Source: Akkermansia muciniphila (lineage in GTDB: Bacteria > Verrucomicrobiota > Verrucomicrobiia > Verrucomicrobiales > Akkermansiaceae). Taken from it: a stretch of 64,000 nucleotides of DNA. Below the pieces are notes generated by a model. It had not been told where the DNA came from and made no database searches. It saw nothing but the letters and a program-made list of their open reading frames with translations. The stretch is from the NCBI GenBank assembly GCA_945901795.1, contig CAMDLP010000008.1, positions 1 to 64,000 on the forward strand. Reading direction: 5' to 3'. Below, one piece after another: positions 52,051-60,055 of the stretch. How positions within the stretch are numbered: position 1 is the first letter of the stretch; every line of letters begins with the position of its first letter. Position numbers and translations under genes: made by a program.

Positions 52051-53778
52051 TTAGAGGTTTCGCAGGGATTTGGCCGCGTCGCTGCGGGCGGCGAAGAAGG
52101 CGGGGACGAGGGCGGCGAGCGAGCAGAGGACGAAGGCCATGAGGGCGAAGACGGCTTGCTCCAGCAGGTTGTTATGGGCGGGCAGGATGGTGAAGCCGGT
52201 GAACGAGGCGGCGAACGGATCGAAGCCGATGCCGCGGAGGACGGCTTGGATTTCTCCGCGGAAATGAATGACCACGCGGCCGAGCCCGACGCCGAGGATG
52301 GCGCCGAGCGTGCCGAGGATCATGCCCTGATAGAGGAAGACCCGGACGATCTGGCCGGGTGCCGCGCCGAGCGCTTTCATGACGCCGATTTCCCGCCGCT
52401 TCTGGATGGTGACGGTGAACATGACGGCCATCATCGAGAAGGCGGAGATGAGGATGATGAAGGAGAGCATGAAATACATCATGCCGCGCTGCTGCTCGAT
52501 GAGCGAGAAAAAGGCTTGGTATTGCTGGCCCCAGGTGAGGAGCGACCAGTCGGCTCCGAGCGTCTGGCGGGCTTCGGCGGCGAAGGTTTCGGCGTTGTAG
52601 GGATCGTCGAGACGCAGCGAGATGCCTTGCACGGCCTGGCCGAGTCCGGCGAGATCCTGGGCGAGGGGGAGGGGGACGAAAAGGTCGGGTGTCACGGCCA
52701 TCTGCGAGGCTTGATAGACGCCGGTGACTTCGGCTTCTTTCGGCAGGACCACGCTTTTGAGGCCTTTGAGCGTCTCGCCGTCCATCTTCCCGGCGTCGGT
52801 GGCGTTGAGGTCGGCGATGGCTTTTTCAATCTCGGATTTGGTTTTGGCGTCGAAGCGGAAGACCTTTGCGGTGTCGTCCTTTTCCGAGGAGTCCATGGCG
52901 ATGAGGACGCTGGCGAGCAGCTCGTGCTCCGGCTCGCGGATGTCTTCGGCGAGGATCGCCTCGAACGCGGAGTAAATTTTGCGGTAGGCGTCGAAGGAGA
53001 GCGTGGGTTTGTCACTGTCGGACTTCCACGCGCTGGCGAGGGTGTTGGTGTTAGTTTTCCATGCCTCGGCGAAGGCCTCGCGCACGGGGGGATTTTCGGT
53101 GGCCTTGTAAGCGCGCATGACCTCCTCGAAATTCCGTGTCGAGTAGAGGCGAAGATTGTCCCCCACGGCGAGCTGGAGCTGCTCGGCGAGGATCGAGGAA
53201 ATGATCACGCGGTCGTCGATTCCGAGATCGGCGGTGGAGGCGGGATGGTTTTCAAGATCGAGCATCTTGGCGATGCCCGCCACTTGCGCGGGGTCCGAGG
53301 TGTCGATGCCGCGGAAGAGTACCGGGCGCTGCCAGGATTGGACATCGACGATGACGTTGTCCGAGACGTAGGCGGTGGCGGATTCGACGTGGGGAAGTGT
53401 CTTCGCTTTCGCGGCGGCGGTGGTCCAATCGGTCATCCGGCCATCGGGCGAATTGCCGATTTGGCTGAGCAGCACGTGCGGGGTAAAGCCTAGCAGGCGC
53501 TCTTTGACGTTGCGTTCCAAGCCGGAGTAAACGGCCATGACGACCACCAGCACCAGCACGCCGAGCATCACGCCGAGCAGCGAGATCAGGCTGAACGAGG
53601 ACAGCATGGAGCGGCGGGGATTGAGATACCGCCGGGCGAGCAGAAGGCTGAAGGAACGTCGTTTGATGCCGCTAGCTAAACCGTGACGGGCTTGGGGGCA
53701 AGTGCGAGTGCCGAAAGAATTTCCTTGCCGCCCGGCGCGGATCCCGCTTAAAACTAGCGCATCAGATTCCTCCCCCAT
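52051..53778 (-). CDS. LolC/LolE-like ABC transporter permease
   Basis: 575 aa at most. The ATG at 53778 gives about 38 residues before the conserved entry helix (RRSFSLLLARRYLNPRRSML), and the next ATG at 53607 would cut that helix, so the true start lies between or at 53778. A first helix (SLISLLGVMLGVLVLVVVMA), a large periplasmic MacB-type domain of about 300 residues and three C-terminal helices (FIILISAFSMMAVMFTVTIQ, KRREIGVMKALGAAPGQIVR) match the LolC/E-FtsX family. It would export lipoproteins with a LolD-type ATPase, which is not adjacent here. Confidence 0.82.
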   Translation of the reverse strand: MGEESDALVLSGIRAGRQGNSFGTRTCPQARHGLASGIKRRSFSLLLARRYLNPRRSMLSSFSLISLLGVMLGVLVLVVVMAVYSGLERNVKERLLGFTPHVLLSQIGNSPDGRMTDWTTAAAKAKTLPHVESATAYVSDNVIVDVQSWQRPVLFRGIDTSDPAQVAGIAKMLDLENHPASTADLGIDDRVIISSILAEQLQLAVGDNLRLYSTRNFEEVMRAYKATENPPVREAFAEAWKTNTNTLASAWKSDSDKPTLSFDAYRKIYSAFEAILAEDIREPEHELLASVLIAMDSSEKDDTAKVFRFDAKTKSEIEKAIADLNATDAGKMDGETLKGLKSVVLPKEAEVTGVYQASQMAVTPDLFVPLPLAQDLAGLGQAVQGISLRLDDPYNAETFAAEARQTLGADWSLLTWGQQYQAFFSLIEQQRGMMYFMLSFIILISAFSMMAVMFTVTIQKRREIGVMKALGAAPGQIVRVFLYQGMILGTLGAILGVGLGRVVIHFRGEIQAVLRGIGFDPFAASFTGFTILPAHNNLLEQAVFALMAFVLCSLAALVPAFFAARSDAAKSLRNL

Positions 53779-54563
53779 GACCCCCCCCCACTCATCTCAT
53801 CCTCACTTTGGCAGCATTGGCTGGCATCTCCCTCGTCACTCCAGCCTTTGCGGTGATCAATATCGACTACGTCTCCGTCGGCCATGCCGAAAACGCGGCG
53901 TATAACTCTACCGGCTCGCTCTACGGTGCCGTGGCCTACGCCTACCAGATTGGTAAATACGAGGTCACCAATGCCCAGTATACCGCGTTCCTCAACGCCG
54001 CAGACCCCACGGGTGCCAATGCCAATGGCATCTATAACTCCAGCATGGGCCGCAACGCCCGCGGCGGCATCACCTACACGGCAGGCGCGGCCAGCGGAGA
54101 GAAATACACCATCCGCACCAGCATGGGCGACAAGCCGGTGAACTACGTGAGCTGGTATGACTCGGCCCGCTTCACCAACTGGGTGAATAATGGCCAGGGT
54201 GCGTGCAGCACCGAGACCGGAGCCTACATGCTGACAGGAAACACTGGCATCATCACCAAGAGCGTGGGAGCCATCGCCTGGCTACCGAGCGAGGAGGCGA
54301 ATAACTACTTCTACACGGCCGACCACAAATTGAACGTCTGGGAATGGAACGACGCTGTGATTTCCGGCTCGTCGCGCGGGCTGCGCGGGGGCTCGTTCCG
54401 CAGCAGCGGGAGCGGCCGGCGTGCATCCGGCCGCGGCAACGGCCGCGGCCCCACGACCGAGGTCAACAACATCGGGTTCCGTGTCGCCAGTGTCCCTGAA
54501 CCAACGTCCCTTGTCCTGATGATGCTCGCTGGCAGTGTGATGCTGGCCCGCCGGAAACGTTGA
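53777..54563 (+). CDS. PEP-CTERM protein with FGE-sulfatase domain, frame interrupted by a poly-C tract
   Basis: The open frame runs 53808-54563 without a good start. Upstream, ATG 53777 is followed by nine C (53781-53789). With eight C the frame reads MTPPTHLILTLAALAGISLV then TPAFAV, a perfect signal peptide, so the tract is one base out. The body has YQIGKYEVTNAQYTAFLNAA, NYVSWYDSARFTNW, NVWEWNDAVISGSSRGLRGG and NIGFRVASV, the FGE/SUMF1 pattern. A segment between PSEEANNYFY and NVWEWND is shorter than usual. It ends with a PEP-CTERM tail (VPEPTSLVLMMLAGSVMLAR). Phase variation or a sequencing error could explain it. Confidence 0.7.
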
Positions 54564-54944
54564 TTCTCCCCTTTGTCCTTGATCCCTTTGTTCTTTATCT
54601 TCGGGGAGCACACGCGCCCCCGCGTGTGGTTTACAGCGCCCTCGCTGAAAACAGGCGTGTGCTACAATTGCACGTCTTTTGGTGATGCCAGCCAACCCTG
54701 TCGCGAGGGCGCGACAAGGAACACGCGAGGGCGCGTGTGCTCCCCTTCCGCCGCAGGCGGACGGAACTTTTCCTGAGAAATGAAAGCCCCCGCTGGGTGG
54801 TGCGCATGGCCCATGACCGCAAGCGACCGCCTCCGAAGCAATTCGAATTCAGCGCGCTCCAGCTCAACGAATGCGGCCGGATGGACGGCGGCTGGCTGAA
54901 AAGCCGGACCTCGACAAATCCTCCATCCTGATTCAGATTTCCCC
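54564..54944. other. Gene-free region with inverted repeat
   Basis: 380 bases without a supported gene. It contains the 25-bp inverted repeat described separately. From about 54780 a short frame (RNESPRWVVRMAHDRKRPPP) exists on the plus strand but I cannot support it as a gene. Confidence 0.4.
54603..54745. repeat. 25-bp inverted repeat, REP-like
   Basis: The 25 bases at 54603-54627 (GGGGAGCACACGCGCCCCCG plus CGTGT) are reverse-complementary to 54721-54745 with one mismatch. Shorter GCGCCCTCGC/GCGAGGGCGC segments recur between them, as do GTGTGCT units. The pair spans 143 bases and is not coding. Confidence 0.65.
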
Positions 54945-55163
54945 ATGATTTTCAGTGCTGTTATTACCGAAGCCGAAGAAGGCGGCTACGTGGCCTCCAA
55001 TCCCGAAACGGGAACCACCACGCAGGGCGAGACCTTTGATGAGGCCGTAAGCAATCTGCGCGAGGCCACTGAGCTGTATCTGGAGGTTTTCCCGATGAAG
55101 CCGAAGGCACCTGCGGTCTTAACCTGTTTTGAAGTTTCCCATGCCCAAGTTGCCGGTTGTTAG
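54945..55163 (+). CDS. HicB-type antitoxin
   Basis: 72 aa. FSAVITEAEEGGYVASNPET, GTTTQGETFDEAVSNLREAT and ELYLEVFPMKPKAPAVLTCF match HicB, a partial RNase-H-like fold. HicB binds HicA toxin and often represses its promoter. The stop lies 23 bases inside the start of a hicA remnant of only 20 codons. The antitoxin is otherwise full-length for the short HicB type. No separate DNA-binding domain is seen. Confidence 0.78.
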   Translation: MIFSAVITEAEEGGYVASNPETGTTTQGETFDEAVSNLREATELYLEVFPMKPKAPAVLTCFEVSHAQVAGC

Positions 55164-55203
55164 CGGGAAGGAATGCCGCAAGTCTGCTCGCTTGAAAACG
55201 TGA
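55141..55203 (+). pseudogene. HicA toxin, truncated after 20 codons
   Basis: ATG at 55141 encodes MPKLPVVSGKECRKSARLKT and stops. The PKLPVVSGKE start is the hallmark of HicA mRNA interferases, which are about 65-80 aa with an active-site His later in the chain. That His and most of the double-stranded RNA-binding fold are gone. The overlap with HicB (23 bases) shows the original operon. Confidence 0.65.
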
Positions 55204-55304
55204 TGGCCGCCGCCCGCTTTCACGCCCGCTGGGAAACCCACGCCGTGCGCCTGCACGAGGAACTCACCGCAGGCACCTGCCTGTCGGGCCGCTAAACCTT
55301 CCGA
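55203..55304 (+). pseudogene. Possible reverse transcriptase N-terminal remnant
   Basis: Right after the hicA remnant a frame reads AARFHARWETHAVRLHEELT then AGTCLSGR, a TAA at 55293, then TFR. The pattern R-x-H-EEL-x-GT-(Y)-x-GR-Y-TFR is like the N-terminal part of bacterial group II/DGR-like reverse transcriptases, with the Tyr position turned into a stop. The fragment is short, so the identity is tentative. Confidence 0.3.
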
Positions 55305-55355
55305 TGAAGAAAAAGAAGCGGAGATGCCGGGGGCAAGTGCGAGTGACGCAGGAAA

Positions 55356-56258
55356 TCAATCATCGCTCGGCAAGCCGATGAGTTCGATGAGGCGTTGCAG
55401 GTCGTCGTCGCCGTAGTATTCGATTTCGATTTTGCCTTTTTTCGAGGAATGCTGGATGGCGACGTGGGTGGCGAGGTGCTCGCGGAGACGGTTGGTGATG
55501 GCGCGGACGTGAATGTCCACCTCGCGGGTGACTGGGCCTTTTCTCGCATCACCGGGCTCGTGGGAATCGCCGTTGAGGTAGGATTGGGCGAGTTTCTCGG
55601 TGGCGCGGACGGTGAGCTGGCGGCGGATGATTTGGTCGGCGGCGAGCAGCTGGGTGTCGTGGTCCTTGATGGCGAGAATCGCCTTGGCGTGGCCGACGGT
55701 GAGGCGGGCCTGGGCGACGAGCATTTGCACGTCGAGGTGCAAGCCGAGCAGGCGCATGGCGTTGGCGACGCTGGCGCGGGACTTGCCGACGCGGGTGGCG
55801 ATTTCATCCTGCTTGAGGGAAAATTCCTCGGCGAGGCGGACGTAGCCGGCTGCTTCTTCCATCGGGTTGAGGTCTTCGCGCTGGAGGTTCTCGATGAGCG
55901 CCATTTCCAAGACGTCGCGGTCGGAGGCCTCGCGCTCGATGACGGGCACGGTGGTTAGGCCGAGTTTTTTCGAGGCCCGCCAGCGGCGTTCGCCGGCGAT
56001 GAGTTCGAATTTTCCTTCGACCATCCGCACGATGAGCGGCTGGATGATGCCGTGCTGGCGGATCGACTCCATCAGGTCGTCGAGCGGGGATTCGACGAAC
56101 TGCATGCGCGGTTGCAGCGGGCTGGGAACGACGTGGTCGAGAGGGACGTCGCGGACCCGTTTGAAATCATCCGGCGCGACCAAGGCGTCTGTTGCCGATG
56201 GAGTCACACTTTTTTTAATGAGAGCTCCGAGTCCTTTTCCGAGTGCCTGTTTCGCCAT
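55356..56258 (-). CDS. parB: ParB-family chromosome partitioning protein
   Basis: 300 aa from the ATG at 56258. The N-terminal basic QALGKGLGALIKK motif binds ParA/Soj. The CTPase/ParB box includes PSPLQPRMQFVESPLDDLME, SIRQHGIIQPLIVR and the GERRWRA motif (ELIAGERRWRASKKLGLTTV). ENLQREDLNPMEEAAGYVRL and the KSRASVANAMRLL helix-turn-helix follow. It loads at parS sites and spreads. No parA is next to it in this window and no obvious parS palindrome was seen. Confidence 0.94.
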   Translation of the reverse strand: MAKQALGKGLGALIKKSVTPSATDALVAPDDFKRVRDVPLDHVVPSPLQPRMQFVESPLDDLMESIRQHGIIQPLIVRMVEGKFELIAGERRWRASKKLGLTTVPVIEREASDRDVLEMALIENLQREDLNPMEEAAGYVRLAEEFSLKQDEIATRVGKSRASVANAMRLLGLHLDVQMLVAQARLTVGHAKAILAIKDHDTQLLAADQIIRRQLTVRATEKLAQSYLNGDSHEPGDARKGPVTREVDIHVRAITNRLREHLATHVAIQHSSKKGKIEIEYYGDDDLQRLIELIGLPSDD

Positions 56259-56349
56259 GGGGGCGGGAGTATTACGCAAAGCCGCCGGGAAATCCAAGCG
56301 GAATTCAGCCAAGCTTGACGGGAGGCGGGACAGCGGCCATCCATGCGCC

Positions 56350-57030
56350 GTGAAATTGACCTTATTTATTTTCTCAATCGCGGTTGTCGCCTTGATTGGC
56401 GGCAGTGCTTCCGCGCAAAATGCGCCGCCACCGCTGGCTCCGCTGCCGAAGATTCCGAAGGAGGAAATTCCTTCTGCGCCCGCTTCGGCGGCACCGGCGG
56501 ATGTGGTGGCTTCCGCGGTGGCAGCAGTCGCGAGCCTCGGTGATGAGGTGGTGATGGGCCGCTATCAGGTCGCGGTGGAGCGGATGAATCCGCTGTGGAA
56601 GGAACGCACCGCTAACCGAATTGGCGGGATGAAAAAACTCGAAGAGCAGCTCGCGGGTGTGGCACAGCAAATGGTGCAGCAGGGGATCAGCATGATTTCC
56701 TTCAAGCCCCAGGGCGCGCCGCGGTCGTTCGAAGTCGGGCCCGGCAAGAAAGTGGAAAAGGTCAACGGCGTGGAAGTCGAAAACCTGATTTTTACCAAGT
56801 GGCTGGTGTTAGTGCCGACGGCGACCAAGTTCCGGATCATCCGCAAGGGCGAGACGAGACCGCTGGTGATCGACAGCATCGGCTTTCAAATTGCGATCTC
56901 GGACAAGAGCAGGAACGAGTGGTCGTTTATCGATGGCTCGGGGTTGACGGTGAATGATCTGCGGGGTTTGTTCGGCACTTTGCCGCAGGACCTGCAACTT
57001 CCCCTTTTGGAAAAACGCGAATCTCGTTAG
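56350..57030 (+). CDS. Hypothetical secreted protein
   Basis: 226 aa from a GTG at 56350, chosen because it opens a signal peptide (KLTLFIFSIAVVALIGGSAS-AQN). The mature part has a Pro/Ala-rich linker, then RYQVAVERMNPLWKERTANR, a helical LEEQLAGVAQQMVQQG segment and a C-terminal domain with KWLVLVPTATKFRIIRKGE and EWSFIDGSGLTVNDLRGLFG. The length and style match conserved verrucomicrobial exported proteins of unknown function. It lies divergent to parB and 10 bases before the SET gene. Confidence 0.72.
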   Translation: MKLTLFIFSIAVVALIGGSASAQNAPPPLAPLPKIPKEEIPSAPASAAPADVVASAVAAVASLGDEVVMGRYQVAVERMNPLWKERTANRIGGMKKLEEQLAGVAQQMVQQGISMISFKPQGAPRSFEVGPGKKVEKVNGVEVENLIFTKWLVLVPTATKFRIIRKGETRPLVIDSIGFQIAISDKSRNEWSFIDGSGLTVNDLRGLFGTLPQDLQLPLLEKRESR

Positions 57031-57040
57031 TATCAAGGTC

Positions 57041-57598
57041 ATGGCATCAAAGAAGAAGACGGTTGTTTCGGAGGAGAAGGTATTGCACCGCAAGCTTGTC
57101 GCGTTGTGGAACCGGGGGCAGAGCAAATACTGCGAGGTCCGCGGCTCGGAAATTCACGGCCGCGGCGTTTACGCGACGACTTTCATCCCGAAGGAAACGA
57201 AGATCATCGAGTATGTCGGCGAATTGATCAGCAAGGAGGAGAGCGATAGCCGCGGGGTTTCGCAGCACGCCAAAGCCATCGAGACGGGGGACGCGGCGGT
57301 TTATATTTTTACGCTCTCCAGGAATTACGACATCGATGGCAACGTGCCATGGAACACCGCGCGGCTGATCAACCATTCCTGCGCGCCGAACTGCGAGGCA
57401 TGGATCGTGGGGCGGAAGATTTATATTCACTCGTTGTGCGACATCAACACGGGCGAGGAACTGACCTTCGACTACGGCTTCGATGTGGACTGTTATGAGG
57501 ATCATCCCTGCCTCTGCGGCAAGCAGGGTTGCATCGGTTATATCGTCGGCCAAGCGCAGTGGGCGGAGCTAGAAGTGCGCTTGAAGGCGAGGGCTTGA
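57041..57598 (+). CDS. SET-domain protein methyltransferase
   Basis: 185 aa from the ATG at 57041. The SET fold is clear: YCEVRGSEIHGRGVYATTFI, IEYVGELISKEES, ARLINHSCAPNCEAWIVGRK (the NHSCxPN SAM-binding knot) and ELTFDYGFDVDCYED. A post-SET cysteine cluster CLCGKQGCIGYI completes it. It transfers methyl groups from SAM to protein lysines; bacterial targets are mostly unknown. It follows the secreted hypothetical gene and may share its transcript. Confidence 0.9.
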   Translation: MASKKKTVVSEEKVLHRKLVALWNRGQSKYCEVRGSEIHGRGVYATTFIPKETKIIEYVGELISKEESDSRGVSQHAKAIETGDAAVYIFTLSRNYDIDGNVPWNTARLINHSCAPNCEAWIVGRKIYIHSLCDINTGEELTFDYGFDVDCYEDHPCLCGKQGCIGYIVGQAQWAELEVRLKARA

Positions 57599-57613
57599 GC
57601 GCGCCTCATTCGG

Positions 57614-58498
57614 TCACCAGACCTTCATCCGGAGAGTGATTTGACCAAACAGTCCGGTGTCCATGTCTTCTTTGAAGAGTCGGTCGCCGTTAGGTTCTGT
57701 CAGGCGGATGTCGTTGCCGACCGTGGCACCCGCTCCGGCGGTGAGCCAGAGATTTCCTGACAGGCGGCGGCTCGCATAGACGCCGAGGCGGTAGGATGAA
57801 AGGTCGATGGAATGGGATCGTCCGTCCGCGTCGTCGATGTTCCAGATGCCGCCGCCCGAGTCGCCGCGCAGGCTGAAGAGCCAGTTTTCATCGAAGGAAT
57901 AAGCGGCGATGAACGTCGGGCCGTAGAGCCCGATCCGGACTTGGTCATTGACCATCCAGTCGAAGCCGATGCCTGGAAAGAACCGGGTGTCGCCATTGAG
58001 GTTCAGCACCACGGCGCCGAAGCCGAGGGTGAATTTCTCGTTGAAACGGTAGCCGGCGCCACCACCGAGATCGAAGGTGAAATCATCTTCCCCGACGTCT
58101 TCGAAATCGGTGGCGAGCTCGGCACGCGCCCAGCCGCCGTAGATCCAGGGCGAGCCTTCGCGCATCGAGATGGCGAAGGCGCTGAGATTGAGGGAGTGGA
58201 GATCCTCGTCGCCGATGGGGAAGTCGGCCGGCGTGTCATTGAAGTCGAGAGCGGTGGCCTCATATTCGAAAAACGGAAGAATTGTGAGGCCATCCATCGG
58301 CGAGATCGGCTTGGACAATACCGAGCGAAGCTCGAAGCGTGAAACTGATAGGCTGCCTGGGCCATCGCTGAAGTTCATTTCACCATCATGGCCGAAGGTG
58401 GCGCGCGCGGCGTCGGATCCGGGGACGACGGGCTGGGCTGAAATCGAAAGAAGGCAGCCTAACAAGACTGTCGCGGCGGATATTGAAATTTTCAACAT
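57614..58498 (-). CDS. Outer-membrane beta-barrel-like protein (DUF6268-type)
   Basis: 294 aa from the ATG at 58498, opening a signal peptide (MLKISISAATVLLGCLLSIS-AQP). The mature protein shows alternating beta strands with aromatic residues (FELRSVLSKPISPMDGLTIL, PWIYGGWARAELATDF, GAGYRFNEKFTLGFGAVVLN), and a barrel-like C-terminus ending in LRMKVW. Such proteins are common in Verrucomicrobia and Planctomycetes. It is probably a porin-like or surface barrel. It converges with the SET gene. Confidence 0.7.
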   Translation of the reverse strand: MLKISISAATVLLGCLLSISAQPVVPGSDAARATFGHDGEMNFSDGPGSLSVSRFELRSVLSKPISPMDGLTILPFFEYEATALDFNDTPADFPIGDEDLHSLNLSAFAISMREGSPWIYGGWARAELATDFEDVGEDDFTFDLGGGAGYRFNEKFTLGFGAVVLNLNGDTRFFPGIGFDWMVNDQVRIGLYGPTFIAAYSFDENWLFSLRGDSGGGIWNIDDADGRSHSIDLSSYRLGVYASRRLSGNLWLTAGAGATVGNDIRLTEPNGDRLFKEDMDTGLFGQITLRMKVW

Positions 58499-58567
58499 GC
58501 CGCAAAGTGTCGCGGATGCTCTGCCGCGCAAGCCCTTGAATTTCGAAATGACGAGGCGTGAGGAGAC

Positions 58568-58888
58568 TCAGCCCTGCATCAGCTTGACCCCCCACCAGAT
58601 CAAGGTGCCGGTGGCTGCCAAAAGAAGTAACAGGAGCATGAGGCTACGGCTTTGGTCGCGCAGGATGTTGGTTGCCTCGCCTCGCGAGACGAGTTCGGCG
58701 TGGGCCTTCATTCGTATGCGGTCCTCGATATCTGCGAGCGGCGGCATGGTGCACTCCCGGTCTTTTTGCTCCTGGGCGAGCTTCCTGGGGATTTCCGCGC
58801 ATTCCTTCTGGAGGAGGAGGAGTCGCTGCTCCGTCTCACGGAGTTGCTTCAGTTCCAGATCTTCTTTGAGAAGGGTGCTACGGCTCAT
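58568..58888 (-). CDS. Coiled-coil protein with C-terminal membrane helix
   Basis: 106 aa. Charged helical coiled-coil (KEDLELKQLRETEQRLLLLQ, ECAEIPRKLAQEQKDREC) is followed by a short linker and one C-terminal transmembrane helix (SLMLLLLLLAATGTLIWWGV), so the protein is tail-anchored with the coil in the cytoplasm. No family is recognised. It follows the next coiled-coil gene by 20 bases and shares its layout, so the two likely act together. Confidence 0.7.
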   Translation of the reverse strand: MSRSTLLKEDLELKQLRETEQRLLLLQKECAEIPRKLAQEQKDRECTMPPLADIEDRIRMKAHAELVSRGEATNILRDQSRSLMLLLLLLAATGTLIWWGVKLMQG

Positions 58889-58908
58889 GGTGCGCGGGGT
58901 GGGTCGGG

Positions 58909-59544
58909 TTATTTGGCGAGGTAAACGAAGAGAGCCAATCCGCCGAGCACGACGAGCGGAAGGTTGAAGGCGAATCCGTTGCGCAGGTTGGCCATGAATT
59001 CCGAGCTGCCCGCGCGGCGGCTGCCGGCGGCGCGGCCGCGTTTCGAGGCGCGGCCGAAAATCGCGCCGCTGCGACTGCCTTCGAAATGCGCCGCAGCCTG
59101 ATCGTATTCATCCGCGGCGATGTCGATGGTCATCGAGGCTTTTTCGAGCTTCTCGGAAAGGTGGTCGCGGCTCCAGCTCTCCGGATTGAATTTCTGGATC
59201 TTGTCGAGGTGGGCGGCGAAGCAGACGCGGCACTGTTCCAGGTCCTCCGCCTCTTGGCGCATTTCAAACAGCTCGCGGTCGATCAGGGTGAGCGAGGAGG
59301 TGAGTTTCTCGGTGAGTTCTACCTGTTGGGAAAGGAAGCCGCGCTTGCGGGTGGTGAGCTCCTCGAGCTCGCTTTTCTTGCGCTCGAGTTCCTCGCGCTG
59401 GAGCTGGATTCGGTCGAGTTCGTCCTGCGCGTCCTTGAGTTTGCGATCGTAATCCTCGTCGCGGTTGGAGCTGCCCGCGGACGACATTTCCATTTGGGTC
59501 GAGCGGATCTTAATGTGGTGGGTGTGTTCGCCGGGTGCAGCCAT
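58909..59544 (-). CDS. Larger coiled-coil protein with C-terminal membrane helix
   Basis: 211 aa from the ATG at 59544 (a further ATG at 59571 is possible). A long coiled coil (YDRKLKDAQDELDRIQLQRE, then ELERKKSELEELTTRKRGFL) is followed by a Cys pair (LEQCRVCFAAH), a charged Arg-rich stretch and one C-terminal membrane helix (FNLPLVVLGGLALFVYLAK). The topology matches the smaller neighbour downstream. Unknown function; perhaps a scaffold at the cytoplasmic membrane. Confidence 0.72.
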   Translation of the reverse strand: MAAPGEHTHHIKIRSTQMEMSSAGSSNRDEDYDRKLKDAQDELDRIQLQREELERKKSELEELTTRKRGFLSQQVELTEKLTSSLTLIDRELFEMRQEAEDLEQCRVCFAAHLDKIQKFNPESWSRDHLSEKLEKASMTIDIAADEYDQAAAHFEGSRSGAIFGRASKRGRAAGSRRAGSSEFMANLRNGFAFNLPLVVLGGLALFVYLAK

Positions 59545-59641
59545 GTGTCGTGAGGGGTTAAACAGATGCAAGTCCCTTATCTGAAATCATTTTCCGCATC
59601 CAGCGAAATATTTCAGCTTTGTTGACTAATTTTCCGCCCGC

Positions 59642-60055
59642 TCAAATGTAGAACATCGGCGCGCCCTGATTGCTGGCCAGACTTTCCACCGTGATTTGAT
59701 CCAGTGACTGCTGGAGGCCGGTGGAAACCTGCTCCCACGCGCGCCTCACCGCTTGGCCGGAATCGCCGTCCCGGGTCACGGAGCATTGGAGCAGCGCGGG
59801 GTCGACCGCTTCGACCACCTGCCGCAGCGTGATCTGGTCTGCGCCGCGCCCTAGCAGGTAGCCTCCGGCCTTGCCGCGGCGGCTTTCGATCAGACCCGCG
59901 CGCCGCAGGTCATTGAGGATTTGCACCAAAAAATTTCCGGACACTGCTTCGCGTTGCGCAAGGTCCTCAAGCCGTGTAAGAGTCCGCCCGTCATGGTATT
60001 TCGCCAGCTGGGTCATCGCCCGGCAGGCGTATTCCAATTTCTGTGAAATCTTCAT
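59642..60055 (-). CDS. Rrf2-family transcriptional regulator (CymR-like)
   Basis: 137 aa. The winged-helix start KISQKLEYACRAMTQLAKYH and ARRAGLIESRRGKAGGYLLG-like region match Rrf2. It has a single Cys (LLQCSVTRDGD) and lacks the three cysteines of the IscR Fe-S site, which fits CymR-type sensors. CymR represses cysteine genes with CysK. The gene is divergent from cysE with the start codons sharing two bases (CATG at 60053-60056), so regulator binding could affect both directly. Confidence 0.88.
   Translation of the reverse strand: MKISQKLEYACRAMTQLAKYHDGRTLTRLEDLAQREAVSGNFLVQILNDLRRAGLIESRRGKAGGYLLGRGADQITLRQVVEAVDPALLQCSVTRDGDSGQAVRRAWEQVSTGLQQSLDQITVESLASNQGAPMFYI

Noticed and set aside
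52156-53493. 445-aa plus-strand open frame
   Set aside because: It is antisense to the LolC/E-like permease, and its Gly/Asp/Glu/Val-rich translation is typical of a high-GC shadow frame.
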